Assembly (NCBI RefSeq): GCF_900102745.1
Contig: NZ_FMZF01000004.1
Span: 62,001-126,000, forward strand
Direction of reading: 5' to 3'
Length of the DNA stretch: 64,000 bases
DNA from: Geodermatophilus telluris
Lineage (GTDB): Bacteria > Actinomycetota > Actinomycetes > Mycobacteriales > Geodermatophilaceae
Position 1 is the stretch's first letter; every line of letters begins with the position of its first letter. The notes beneath the pieces were generated by a model. It was not told the origin of the DNA. It saw nothing but the letters and a program-made list of their open reading frames with translations, and ran no database searches. This document shows positions 1 through 7,843 of this stretch, one piece after another. Made by a program: the position numbers and the translations under genes.

Positions 1-192
1 CAGGCCGGACTGCCAGCCGCCGAGGTCGGCCACCCCTCCGCCGGTGGCCCACCACCCGGTGACCAGCGCCAGGCCGGCCCAGAGGAGGACGGTCGCGCCG
101 GTGCGGACGGCGGCGTCGGTGCGCGGCCGCCGGTCGGGCCCGGGGACGGCGGCCGCCGTCCCCGGGGCGGGTACCGCGAGGAGGCTGGTCAC
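1..192 (-). CDS. Ferric-reductase-like membrane oxidoreductase, N-terminal fragment
   Basis: Only the first 64 codons lie in the window; the gene continues past the left edge. It starts at a GTG sharing four bases (GTGA) with the stop of the upstream gene, so the two are translationally coupled. The visible residues give an Ala/Pro-rich cytoplasmic leader, then a hydrophobic segment (LLWAGLALVTGWWATGG) and the phrase VADLGGWQSGL. This resembles the first membrane helix of actinobacterial ferric-reductase/ferredoxin-reductase-like proteins, which carry haem-binding helices followed by FAD and NAD domains. The diagnostic domains are off-window, so the family is a recognition from a short segment. 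Confidence 0.5.
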   Translation of the reverse strand, partial: MTSLLAVPAPGTAAAVPGPDRRPRTDAAVRTGATVLLWAGLALVTGWWATGGGVADLGGWQSGL

Positions 193-677
193 GCCGCGTC
201 GCCGGTGGTGTCGTCGTCCGGGGTGGTGCCGTCGTCGGTCGTGCCGTCGTCGGTGGTGCCGTCGTCGAAGCCGGGCGGGGTGCCGCCGAAGCCGGGCGGG
301 GTGCCCTGGCCGAAGTCGGGTCGGCCGCCGAGGAAGCCGTCGCCGTCCGGGTCGGTGGTGGTGCCGCCCTGCTGCACCGCCGGCGAGGCGGCCCCGTCGC
401 CGGTCGCGGCCTGACCGACGGCGAACCCGCCGACGCCGCCGATGGCCAGCAGCGCGGCGGTCGCGGCACCGACGGCGGCGCGCTGCCGCAGCTTCGCGGG
501 CAGCCGGCGCGGCTTCCCGGTCGCCAGTGCGCCCGACGGGGCCGGGGCGGCCGGCATCTGCGCCGTCGTGGTGGCGTGCGGGGTGCCCGTCGCGGCGTCC
601 GGCGTGTGCTCGGGGTGCCAGGTCGGGGCGCCCGAGGGCTCCCAGCGGTTGCCGCTCGGGGTCTGCTGCTCGTTCAC
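189..677 (-). CDS. Small membrane-anchored protein with acidic Gly/Thr/Asp-rich tail
   Basis: A 162-residue protein of unknown function. The GTG start is chosen because GAGGAG lies 5 nt upstream; longer in-frame starts have no such site. Residues 1-65 are polar and Pro-rich, about 66-90 form one membrane helix (VGAATAALLAIGGVGGFAVG), and the rest is an extracytoplasmic Gly/Asp/Thr tail ending in near-perfect DDGTT repeats encoded by a 15-nt tandem repeat. The stop overlaps the start of the ferric-reductase-like gene, so it may be an accessory of that redox protein. The acidic tail could bind metal ions, but that is inference. Confidence 0.7.
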   Translation of the reverse strand: MNEQQTPSGNRWEPSGAPTWHPEHTPDAATGTPHATTTAQMPAAPAPSGALATGKPRRLPAKLRQRAAVGAATAALLAIGGVGGFAVGQAATGDGAASPAVQQGGTTTDPDGDGFLGGRPDFGQGTPPGFGGTPPGFDDGTTDDGTTDDGTTPDDDTTGDAA

Positions 678-809
678 GGTGCTCCTCGTCGTCCGGGGAG
701 CTCTCACGCTGGAGGTCGTGACTGAGATGTGACCGGAAGGTGACTGTGAGTTGCCTGGACGCCGGTCGAGCGGGATGACGGCGTCTGGCAGGCTGGAGCG
801 CACTCGTTC

Positions 810-883
810 GGGGCGGTAGCTCAGCCGGTCAGAGCACGGGACTCATAATCCCTGGGTCGTGGGTTCGAGCCCCACCCGCCCCA
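810..883 (+). tRNA. tRNA with CAU anticodon (Met or Ile2)
   Basis: A full cloverleaf can be folded. The acceptor stem is GGGGCGG (810-816) with CCGCCCC (876-882), the D-stem GCTC/GAGC, the anticodon loop CTCATAA (842-848), the T-stem GTGGG/CCCAC with loop TTCGAGC, and the discriminator A883. The CCA end is not encoded. The anticodon CAU fits elongator Met, or Ile2 if TilS converts C34 to lysidine; sequence alone does not settle this. The anticodon stem has a C837-U853 mismatch at its outer pair. Confidence 0.93.
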
Positions 884-929
884 CCGGTGGAACCCCAGGT
901 CGACAGCGTGCCCCTCGGTCTCCGATCGT

Positions 930-1175
930 GAGGTTCGGGTCCCGTGCCAGCACGGTGCCCACGGTCCGCGGGGTGTCGCTGCTGCCGGAGGGCTTGCCCG
1001 TGACGGTGCCCGACGCCGGCTGGTCCGGTCCCGTGGTCGTGCGCACGGTCGTGGACCCGCCGGCGCCGTTCGGGCCGAGGGACCCGGTGACGGTCCCGGG
1101 CGCGATCGTGGAGCTGAGGGAGTGCCCGACGGTGGTGCCGCCGTGCGGCTCGGTGAGCTCTTGTGCCTCGATCAC
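930..1175 (-). pseudogene. Decayed N-terminus of an ABC transporter ATPase
   Basis: From the ATG at 1175 the frame reads MIEAQELTEPHGGTT, then a recognisable Walker A region GPNGAGGSTT and QPASGTVTGKPSG. It follows the first ~80 residues of multidrug-type ABC ATPases, where the usual text is MIEAxxLTKRYGGTTAV, GPNGAGKSTT and RPTSGTVxVNG. The invariant Walker A lysine is glycine, codons are missing, and the frame then runs into the tRNA gene. There is no Q-loop, signature motif or Walker B, and no permease gene is adjacent. This looks like a remnant of a drug-transport ATPase of the kind often found beside NarL-type two-component systems. Confidence 0.75.
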
Positions 1176-1209
1176 GACCGGACCGCCTCTGGGGACGTGC
1201 GGCGGGCGG

Positions 1210-1728
1210 TCAGGCCCGCTGCGCCGCGCGGAGCGGCTCGTCGTCGAGGCTGATCGCCCCGGTCGCCGGCGACGGGGTGCGGCGTGGCCAGGTCCAGGCG
1301 GAGCGCAGGACGAAGGCCAGGATCAGCACCTCGAGTCCGATCGTGAGGCCGAAGAACCAGGTCCAGGACTCCCCGACCGCGTTGTACACCGAGACGGGGA
1401 CGTAGAGCGTTGCCACGACGAGGTTGGTGGCGCGGTTCACACGGGCCGGCAGTGTCGTGGAGAACAGGACCATGAGGCTCGGGATGGCCACGACCGTGAC
1501 CCCGATGACGACGAAGGTCTGGCCGATGTCGTAGGTGTGGATCCTGCCGGCCAGTATCTCGTCGACGTACCCGGGCGTGAACAGCTGGAAGTAGTCGACG
1601 TAGATGTAGAGGAACATGACGCTGGTCCACGCTGCTGCGAGCTTCGCTCGCACGGGCACGCGCGAGTCCTCCAGCGTGCTCCGGGACGGCGAGGTCTCCA
1701 GCGCGGTGTGGGATCGAGGCGCTCTCAT
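1210..1728 (-). CDS. DUF6326-family four-helix membrane protein
   Basis: A 172-residue membrane protein. The ATG at 1728 is chosen because AAGGAG precedes it by 7 nt. After a ~30-residue polar leader come four hydrophobic segments: KLAAAWTSVMFLYIYVDYF, the IGVTVVAIPSLMVLFS region, VVATLYVPVSVYNAVG and FFGLTIGLEVLILAFVLRS. The YIYVDYFQLFTPGYVDEILAGRI stretch and the terminal AWTWPR motif are features I recall for DUF6326. Function is unknown. It is divergent from the two-component system at 1890, whose regulator may control it. Confidence 0.8.
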   Translation of the reverse strand: MRAPRSHTALETSPSRSTLEDSRVPVRAKLAAAWTSVMFLYIYVDYFQLFTPGYVDEILAGRIHTYDIGQTFVVIGVTVVAIPSLMVLFSTTLPARVNRATNLVVATLYVPVSVYNAVGESWTWFFGLTIGLEVLILAFVLRSAWTWPRRTPSPATGAISLDDEPLRAAQRA

Positions 1729-1889
1729 CACAGTGCTCCTTGGTCGGACCGGGTAGGTGCTGCCACCGTCACGGATGGCGGCGGCGGGCACATCGGCCCC
1801 GAGGCCCCCTCCGACCTGGCCGTCGGCACAGCCGAGCCCTCGTACTTTCGGCCGATACCCCGAGCACGCGGGCTACCTAGGCTGGTCAG

Positions 1890-3038
1890 GTGGCCACCAG
1901 CGCACTCCGCTCGCTGTGGGCCGAACCTCGACCCACGGGTGCCCCTGAGCAGGGGCCGCGGGACTGGGCCCTGGTCGCAGCACTGGTCGGCTGGTCCCTC
2001 GGGGAGCTGGTGCTCCGCCAGGACCCGGCGCCGCGCCCGCTGCTCCTGCTCTACGTGCTCGCGGTCCTCGGCCCCCTGCTGTGGCGACGCACGCACCCGC
2101 TCGCCGCGGTCGCGGTCTCCTTCGGCACGTTGACGATCCTCGACGTCGTCAGGATCCTCACCGGGTCGCAGGGCGTCCTGCTCGACATGAACAGCATGTC
2201 CGCGGCGCTGATCCTGCCCTACGCCCTGTTCCGGTGGGGCTCCGGTCGGGAAGCCGCGATCGGCCTCGGCGTCATCCTGCTCTGGCTGCCCGTCACCAGC
2301 ACCGCCGACCCCACCGGCCTGGTGGGGACGGTCGAGGGTTACGGGCTCTTCCTGTTCGCCGCCGCGCTCGGCGCCGCGGTCCGCTACCGCGCGAAGAGCC
2401 GCGTCCGCGACATCGACCGGGCCAAGGCCCGCGAACGCGAACAGCTCGCCCGTGAGCTCCACGACACCGTCGCCCACCACGTCTCGGGCATCGCCGTCCA
2501 GGCCCAGGCAGGACGCGCCGTCGCGGCCAGCCACCCCGAGCGTGCCGTCGAGGCCCTGGCCACCATCGAGGACGCGGCGACCCGCACCCTCACCGAGCTG
2601 CGCGCCATCGTCGGGGTGCTCCGCGCCTCGCAGGACACCGGGTTGGCACCGCAACCCGGCGTCGCCGAGGTCGAGCAGCTCGCCACCGACGGCCAGGCCC
2701 GTCCGTGCGTCGAGGTGGCGCTCTCCGGCGAGCTCGACGACCTCAGCCCGGCGGTCGGCGCCGCGATCTACCGCCTGGCCCAGGAGTCCGTCACCAACGC
2801 CCGACGGCACGCCCGCCACGCGACCCAGGTCACCGTCGCCGTCACCGGCGACGCCGACCGGGTACGGCTGACGATCGAGGACGACGGCTCCCCCGCCGGC
2901 GGCCGCGCCCCAGCGGGCTACGGCCTGGTGGGCATGCGGGAACGCGCCTCACTGCTCGGCGGCACCTTCTCCGCAGGCCCCGCCGCCGAGCGGGGCTGGC
3001 GGGTGGAGGCGGTCCTGCCCCGGACCAGGAGGCCATGA
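1890..3038 (+). CDS. NarL-type sensor histidine kinase (HisKA_3)
   Basis: A 382-residue membrane histidine kinase that would phosphorylate the response regulator encoded next. Residues ~27-160 hold four or five membrane helices with short loops and no separate extracellular domain, the layout of an intramembrane-sensing kinase. The dimerisation/phosphoacceptor motif RELHDTVAHH places the histidine at ~181. The ATPase domain shows the N-box QESVTNARRHA (~N293), DDGS (~321) and GYGLVGMRER (~333-342). No Shine-Dalgarno is seen at the GTG start, so the mRNA is probably leaderless. The stop overlaps the next start codon. Confidence 0.93.
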   Translation: MATSALRSLWAEPRPTGAPEQGPRDWALVAALVGWSLGELVLRQDPAPRPLLLLYVLAVLGPLLWRRTHPLAAVAVSFGTLTILDVVRILTGSQGVLLDMNSMSAALILPYALFRWGSGREAAIGLGVILLWLPVTSTADPTGLVGTVEGYGLFLFAAALGAAVRYRAKSRVRDIDRAKAREREQLARELHDTVAHHVSGIAVQAQAGRAVAASHPERAVEALATIEDAATRTLTELRAIVGVLRASQDTGLAPQPGVAEVEQLATDGQARPCVEVALSGELDDLSPAVGAAIYRLAQESVTNARRHARHATQVTVAVTGDADRVRLTIEDDGSPAGGRAPAGYGLVGMRERASLLGGTFSAGPAAERGWRVEAVLPRTRRP

Positions 3039-3685
3039 TGAGCATCAGGGTCCTCGTCGCCGACGACCAGCCCATCGTGCGCACCGGGCTGACGATGCTG
3101 CTCGACGCGCAACCCGACATCGACGTGGTCGGCGCGGCCGCCGACGGGCGCGAGGCCGTCCGCCTGGCGCTCCGGCTGCGCCCCGACGTCGGCCTGTTCG
3201 ACATCCGGATGCCGCTCATGGACGGCATCGAAGCCACCCGGCGCCTCGCCGGCCCCGACGTGCCCGACCCCCTGCCGATCGTGGTCATCACCACCTTCGA
3301 CCTCGACGAGTACGTCCACGGGGCGCTCCGGGCCGGCGCCCGCGGGTTCCTGCTCAAGGACGCCGGACCCGCCCTGCTGACCCAGGCCATCCACGCCGCC
3401 GCCGACGGAGACGCACTGATCGCACCGAGTGTCACGGTCCGACTGCTCGCAGCGTTCGCCCACGGACAGACCTCACCACCGAGGCAGCCGGTGGAACCGC
3501 TCACCGCCCGCGAGGAGGAGGTCCTCGTGCCCGTGGCCCGAGGCCGCACCAACGACGAGATCGCCGGCGAGCTCTACATCACCCAGAGCACCGTCAAGGC
3601 CCACCTCGCCAGCCTCATGCGGAAGTTGGGCGCCCGGAACCGCGTCGAGCTCGCCATGTGGGCCCACGAGACCGGCCGCGCCTGA
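3038..3685 (+). CDS. LuxR/NarL-family response regulator
   Basis: A 215-residue DNA-binding regulator, partner of the preceding kinase. The ATG at 3038 is preferred over the in-frame ATG at 3035 because AGGAGG (3027-3032) then sits 5 nt away. The receiver domain has the acidic pair (VADDQ), the phospho-acceptor Asp ~55 in LFDIRMP, and the conserved Lys in FLLKDAG. The C-terminal LuxR helix-turn-helix (~148-210) reads LTAREEEVLVPVARGRTNDE and then STVKAHLASLMRKLG. Likely targets are the divergent DUF6326 gene or the now-decayed ABC transporter; that is inference. Confidence 0.94.
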   Translation: MSIRVLVADDQPIVRTGLTMLLDAQPDIDVVGAAADGREAVRLALRLRPDVGLFDIRMPLMDGIEATRRLAGPDVPDPLPIVVITTFDLDEYVHGALRAGARGFLLKDAGPALLTQAIHAAADGDALIAPSVTVRLLAAFAHGQTSPPRQPVEPLTAREEEVLVPVARGRTNDEIAGELYITQSTVKAHLASLMRKLGARNRVELAMWAHETGRA

Positions 3686-4347
3686 CGCCGCAGAGTCTCC
3701 CGCAGCCGTCCGCCGCACCCGCAGCGTCCCCGGGGGCGGATCGGTCGAGAGCACGAGCCGTCCCCATCGGCCAGGCCGACCCGGACCCGCGGACGGATGT
3801 CCCCGTCGAGTCGCCCCCCTCATCGTGACGTCCATGGCGATCGACCACCGAGGGCTCGTCACTGCGGGGACGGGCCCCTCGGGCAGCCGGCGCCCTGTAC
3901 CTGCTCGTGGTCGTCCTGGGCGGCGCCGCCCAGCTGGCCGCCCGCGCCGGCACCCGCCTGTACCGGGCACCGCACCTCCTGCCGGACAGCACATGGACGC
4001 CCAGCCGGCCACGTTCTAGGGCAGCCCGGTCGGCGACATCGCGATGGCCGCGCTGTTCGTCACCGTCGGGGTCGCCCTGTACCTGCTGTTCCGACACATC
4101 CAGCGCGACGCAAGGTCAGGTCGGCCACCCACCTCACCAGCAGCGTCTCCACCACGTGAATAGAGGGAGGGCCCGGCACAGCGTCATCATCCTGATGCAC
4201 CTGCATCCACGGACGAGGCCGTCCCCGATAGGGACAGCGGCCGTGTGACTCCCATCCGCGCCAGGACGGTTGAACGTTGCACTGTCACCAACGGCGCACC
4301 CTTCCGCATGGCGAAGACCCCACGCGATCACGAAGATGGTGCGAGCC
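3686..4347. other. Gene-poor stretch between regulator and orphan membrane gene
   Basis: No intact gene is supported in these ~660 nt. Open frames here have no ribosome-binding sites, and most are Arg/Pro-rich readings typical of a wrong frame. The only coding-like signal is the hydrophobic remnant listed separately at 3880-4163. Base composition falls below the flanks towards the right end. No terminator-like hairpin stands out. Confidence 0.6.
3880..4163 (+). pseudogene. Possible remnant of a membrane-protein gene, frameshifted and interrupted
   Basis: Two membrane-helix-like stretches lie in different frames. From 3889 the frame gives GALYLLVVVLGGAAQLAARA and then TRLYRAPHLLPD. From 3993 another frame gives MDAQPATF, an in-frame TAG at 4017, then PVGDIAMAALFVTVGVALYL, LFRHIQRDA and a stop at 4161. 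Neither half has a ribosome-binding site. The simplest reading is a small membrane-protein gene broken by a frameshift and a nonsense codon. Alternatively the second half from the internal ATG at 4044 is a ~39-residue one-helix protein, or both matches are chance. Confidence 0.35.
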
Positions 4348-5358
4348 TCAGGCCGTCCTCGTCACAGCGTCGACCTCCTCCAACACGGAGGCGGCACGCC
4401 TGTCAATGACTCCGGTGAACAGTTGTTGGGCGTATCCCAATACGAGTGCCCATGCGATTATCTCGCTGCTGGTGTCCAGCACTTCGATACCTGGGACCAG
4501 ACCTGCGTTCACCAGGATGATGCCGAACAGAGCAATCAGAGCGCCGGTGGCCGTCTTCAACAGCACGAGAGCCAGCGAGAGGTTGTACGGATCGCCACTG
4601 CCTCTGAGGTTCTTGATCGCTATGGCAGTCGACAGAGCCGCGCCGAGAACCCCCAGGAACTCGAGGAAGACGATGTTGATCGGATCCGCGAGCTGAGCTG
4701 TGACTTCGTCCACGTCCCCGAATGACCCGTCAGGTATGGAGGAAGTCAAGGGACTGGTTGCGGTCGGGCAGGCGACCTGCACGCGGTCGGCCACGGTGCT
4801 GGTGAAGCAGACCGGGAAGAGGCTGGGATATGCAGAGCCCAGCACCCCGGCGATCGTTGCCAGGATCACGAGGGAGCCCGTGGTCGCCAGGATGATGCGT
4901 CGAAAACTCTCCAACCGAAGACGATTGCGTCGATCCTCCTCGTTGACTGCTACGGCGCTTGCGACGATCACCTGCCTGTCGTCCTCGGTGTACTCGACGG
5001 ATTGCGTGACGGTGGCGAGCTGCTCGAGCCTGAGGAGTCGCAGGTCATCGGGAGCCAGTGCCTTGCGAGCCTGCATGACGAGGTTGGGAAGCGCTCCGTG
5101 GAGAAAAGAGGTGGGCGCCAGCCGCAGAAGGTCCGTTTGCGCGGAGTCCAGATGAGCGAGGATCACCGTGAGGCTTGACGCGGACGGCGTCTTCCCCAGT
5201 TGCTCCTCCGCGGCGTCCAGGTTGGACGAGATGACCTCGATGAGCTCCTGTGGCTCCGAGATCTGAGTTTGTGTCTGCACCCAGCCCTGAAGGTGCCGAA
5301 GCCGCTTGGTGAGCGCCGTCAACTCTACTTGCCAATCACTTCGGCGCCGGCGTCGCAT
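4348..5358 (-). CDS. Orphan four-helix membrane protein with helical N-terminus, lower GC
   Basis: A 336-residue protein of unrecognised function. The ATG at 5358 is supported by GGGGAG 7 nt upstream. Residues 1-140 are charged and helix-rich ([26 protein letters not shown]). Four hydrophobic segments follow: [20 protein letters not shown], a second at [20 protein letters not shown], a third at [20 protein letters not shown], and the last around [20 protein letters not shown]. Between the first two is a ~50-residue loop with two cysteines. Codon choice is much less GC-biased than in neighbours, which suggests transfer. There is no operon partner. Confidence 0.72.
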   Translation of the reverse strand: MRRRRRSDWQVELTALTKRLRHLQGWVQTQTQISEPQELIEVISSNLDAAEEQLGKTPSASSLTVILAHLDSAQTDLLRLAPTSFLHGALPNLVMQARKALAPDDLRLLRLEQLATVTQSVEYTEDDRQVIVASAVAVNEEDRRNRLRLESFRRIILATTGSLVILATIAGVLGSAYPSLFPVCFTSTVADRVQVACPTATSPLTSSIPDGSFGDVDEVTAQLADPINIVFLEFLGVLGAALSTAIAIKNLRGSGDPYNLSLALVLLKTATGALIALFGIILVNAGLVPGIEVLDTSSEIIAWALVLGYAQQLFTGVIDRRAASVLEEVDAVTRTA

Positions 5359-5809
5359 CCTCTCACTCCCCTGTCCGGAACTGCACGTCGAGCTGATCGA
5401 AATCCCGCGCGACGATCCTCGGGAGTCGTTGCGCCTCTGGAGCCGCGTTGAGTGGGGACCAGAGGTCAAATGGATGGAGGAAAGACCTGTGGCAGCCCTC
5501 GGGGCGTCGCTGTTGCGGTTCATCGGTAGCCGAGGCGAACCTCGGGCCCGACACCGTAGGCACCGGGCCGTCACGACGCCGTCAACGTGGGATGACCCCG
5601 AAGGCCCTGCCCACAGCGGACCTAGCGACCGCTCGAGATCAGCACCGGCGCGACGTGCACAGGGCGTGCGGCCGGTGAGATCTCGTCCTCCGCCGCAGAC
5701 CCCGAGGGTGAGAACAGGGGCTCCCTCCGCCGAGGACGGCATCCGTAGCGTGGACCTCGCGGTGAGGCGGTCCTCCCCGACGCACTTCGACACCCCGCAG
5801 GAGGAGCCC
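5359..5809. other. Intergenic stretch upstream of the alcohol dehydrogenase
   Basis: About 450 nt with no supportable gene; open frames through it are extensions of neighbours in the wrong context and lack start signals. Its left half shares the lower GC of the orphan membrane gene. Near the right end a TAGCGT hexamer (5746-5751) could be the -10 box for the dehydrogenase, leaving a ~50-nt leader with a strong Shine-Dalgarno. Confidence 0.55.
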
Positions 5810-6856
5810 GTGCCCACGACCGTCAAGGCGTACGCCGCCACGTCCCCCACGGCGCCGTTGACGCCGACGACGGTCGAGCTCCGGGACGTCGGCCCGCACG
5901 ACGTGCGCATCGACGTCCGCTACTGCGGCATCTGCCACTCCGACATCCACACCGCCCGCGGCGAGTGGGGGGCCACCGCCTACCCCGTCGTGCTGGGCCA
6001 CGAGATCACCGGGGTCGTCGCCGAGGTGGGCCCCGAGGTGACCCGGTTCCGGGTCGGCGACCGCGTCGGCGTCGGCTGCCTGGTCGACTCCTGCCGCGAG
6101 TGCCGGTACTGCCGGCGCGGGGACGAGCAGTTCTGCACCGAGGGCTACGTCGAGACCTACTCGAGCACCGGCCGGGACGGCCGGCCGACGCAGGGCGGCT
6201 ACGCCGAGGGCATCGTGGTCACCGAGGACTTCGTCCTGCGCATCCCCGACGGCCTCGCGCTCGACGTCGCCGCGCCGCTGCTGTGCGCGGGCGTCACCGC
6301 CTGGTCCCCGCTGCGCCACTGGGGCGCCGGTCCCGGCACGCGGGTCGCCGTCGTCGGCCTCGGCGGGCTGGGCCACGTGGCCGTCCAGCTGGGCTCCGCC
6401 CTGGGGGCCGAGGTCACCGTGCTGTCGCAGTCGCTGAAGAAGCAGGAGGACGGCCTGCGGCTGGGCGCGACCCACTACGCCGCCACCAGCGCCCCGGACA
6501 CCTTCGCCCGGCTGGCGGCCTCCTTCGACCTCGTCCTCAACACGGTCAGCGCGTCGGTCGACGTCGACGCCCTGCTGTCCCTGCTGGCGGTGGACGGCAC
6601 GCTGGTCAACCTCGGCATCCCCGAGCACCCGCAGTCGCTGGACGTCCTGTCGCTGCTCATGCGGCGCGTCTCCTACGCCGCCTCGAACATCGGCGGCATC
6701 CGGGAGACCCAGGAGGTGCTCGACTTCTGCGCCGGACACGGCATCGCCGCGCTGGTCGAGACGATCGCGGCGGACCGGCTCGACGAGGCCTTCGACCGGG
6801 TCGTGGCCTCCGACGTGCGCTACCGCTTCGTGCTCGACACGGCCACGCTCGCCTGA
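5810..6856 (+). CDS. Zinc-dependent NAD(P) alcohol dehydrogenase (YahK/cinnamyl-ADH type)
   Basis: A 348-residue cytoplasmic medium-chain dehydrogenase that oxidises alcohols or, more often in this subfamily, reduces aldehydes with NADPH. The GTG start has GGAGGAG just upstream. Catalytic zinc ligands are visible in YCGICHSD and [12 protein letters not shown], with the third at LLCAGVTAW. The structural zinc cysteines lie in [15 protein letters not shown]. The Rossmann motif [13 protein letters not shown] and the C-terminal YRFVLD are typical. Physiological substrate is unknown and no pathway neighbour helps. Confidence 0.93.
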   Translation: MPTTVKAYAATSPTAPLTPTTVELRDVGPHDVRIDVRYCGICHSDIHTARGEWGATAYPVVLGHEITGVVAEVGPEVTRFRVGDRVGVGCLVDSCRECRYCRRGDEQFCTEGYVETYSSTGRDGRPTQGGYAEGIVVTEDFVLRIPDGLALDVAAPLLCAGVTAWSPLRHWGAGPGTRVAVVGLGGLGHVAVQLGSALGAEVTVLSQSLKKQEDGLRLGATHYAATSAPDTFARLAASFDLVLNTVSASVDVDALLSLLAVDGTLVNLGIPEHPQSLDVLSLLMRRVSYAASNIGGIRETQEVLDFCAGHGIAALVETIAADRLDEAFDRVVASDVRYRFVLDTATLA

Positions 6857-6906
6857 TCCGCGGTCCTCGAGAGCGGGGCACCCCCGCAGGTGCGGTGCCG
6901 GTGGCG

Positions 6907-7689
6907 TCAGCCTCGGCTCGGTTCCGCGGTGGCCGTCGGGGGAGCCGGTGCCGGCACCGGGAGGACCGGTCGGGGCCACGGGCCGTCCAGCGTCGTGCCC
7001 CCGTCGCACTCCAGCGGGCGCGGGGCCGTCTCGGTGACCGAGAAGCCCGCGCCGCGCGCCGTGACCGTCGCGGGCACTGCGCGCTCACACGTGCCCCCGT
7101 AGGCGAAGTCCACTCCGAACCCAGCGGTGAACGGGTTCCAGGAACCCTCCGCTGTCGTCATCGCCAGCGGAGCGACCCGGGTGTTGCCGTAGGTGTCGGA
7201 ACCGCTGATCTCGACCACCGTGTCAGGCGGGAAGCCGAGTAGACCGACCCGCCAGTACCACTGCCCATTGGTCGAGTCGCGCGACGGTCCGACGAACGCG
7301 ATGTCGGGCACGCCCTGGAACGGCGGGGGCTCCGCCGGCGCGAGCGCCCGGGCCGGCGTGCTGGGGATCTCCGGGGCGGCACCCGTCGGGCGCACCGGGG
7401 ACGAGGACGGATCCGCGGCCTGGCTGGGGGCTGGCGGTGGCGGTGCCGTCGGCTGTGCCGTCGTGGCACTCGCCGGCGCAGGACTCGGCGTCGACGCGGA
7501 CGTCGCCGGACCACCGGACGGATGGACCTCCGCCTTGCTGCTCGGTCCTGCAGCGGACGTCGACCCAGCACCGTCGGCGCCCACCACCGAGCCACCCCAG
7601 CCGGCCAGTCCGGCCACGAGCACGCCGCCGGCCGTCAGAGCAGCCACCTTCACGCGCGCGTCGAGCAGCCGTGAGCCAGGGCGCACCAT
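6907..7689 (-). CDS. Membrane-anchored or secreted Pro/Ala/Ser-rich protein
   Basis: A 260-residue exported protein with AGGAGG upstream of its ATG. After a basic N-terminus, residues ~13-33 (VKVAALTAGGVLVAGLAGWG) form a signal-anchor. A long Ser/Pro/Ala linker (~40-125) leads to a compact C-terminal domain (~128-240) containing PDIAFVGPSRDSTNGQWYWR, a GFPPDTVVEISGSDTYGN phrase and two cysteines (CERAVP, LECDGG) that could pair. The C-terminal part looks like a beta-rich extracellular domain, but I do not recognise the family. It is divergent from the LCP ligase at 7843. Confidence 0.75.
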   Translation of the reverse strand: MVRPGSRLLDARVKVAALTAGGVLVAGLAGWGGSVVGADGAGSTSAAGPSSKAEVHPSGGPATSASTPSPAPASATTAQPTAPPPPAPSQAADPSSSPVRPTGAAPEIPSTPARALAPAEPPPFQGVPDIAFVGPSRDSTNGQWYWRVGLLGFPPDTVVEISGSDTYGNTRVAPLAMTTAEGSWNPFTAGFGVDFAYGGTCERAVPATVTARGAGFSVTETAPRPLECDGGTTLDGPWPRPVLPVPAPAPPTATAEPSRG

Positions 7690-7830
7690 GGGCCTCCTGT
7701 CGGGTCGCGGCGGTCTCGGAACACCGCCGACTCCTCCTATCGGCTTGGGCAGCGCAGCGTTGAGCCGACGCCACCTCCGCCGACCCCCGGCCCCGCGCGC
7801 CGCGGGCCCCTGCGGGACGCCGACCGCCCC

Positions 7831-7843
7831 TAACCTCGCCCCG
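7831..7843 (+). promoter_or_regulatory. -10 box of a leaderless promoter for the LCP gene
   Basis: TAACCT (7831-7836) lies 6 nt before the GTG start at 7843, and no Shine-Dalgarno is present. This is the spacing expected when transcription begins at the first base of the start codon. Confidence 0.55.

Noticed and set aside
195..260. Tandem repeats near the left edge considered as a regulatory array
   Set aside because: They are in frame and encode the DDGTT tail of the anchored protein.
4277..4725. Plus-strand frames opposite the orphan membrane gene
   Set aside because: No ribosome-binding sites and no hydrophobic or domain pattern; the minus-strand frame has four clear membrane helices.
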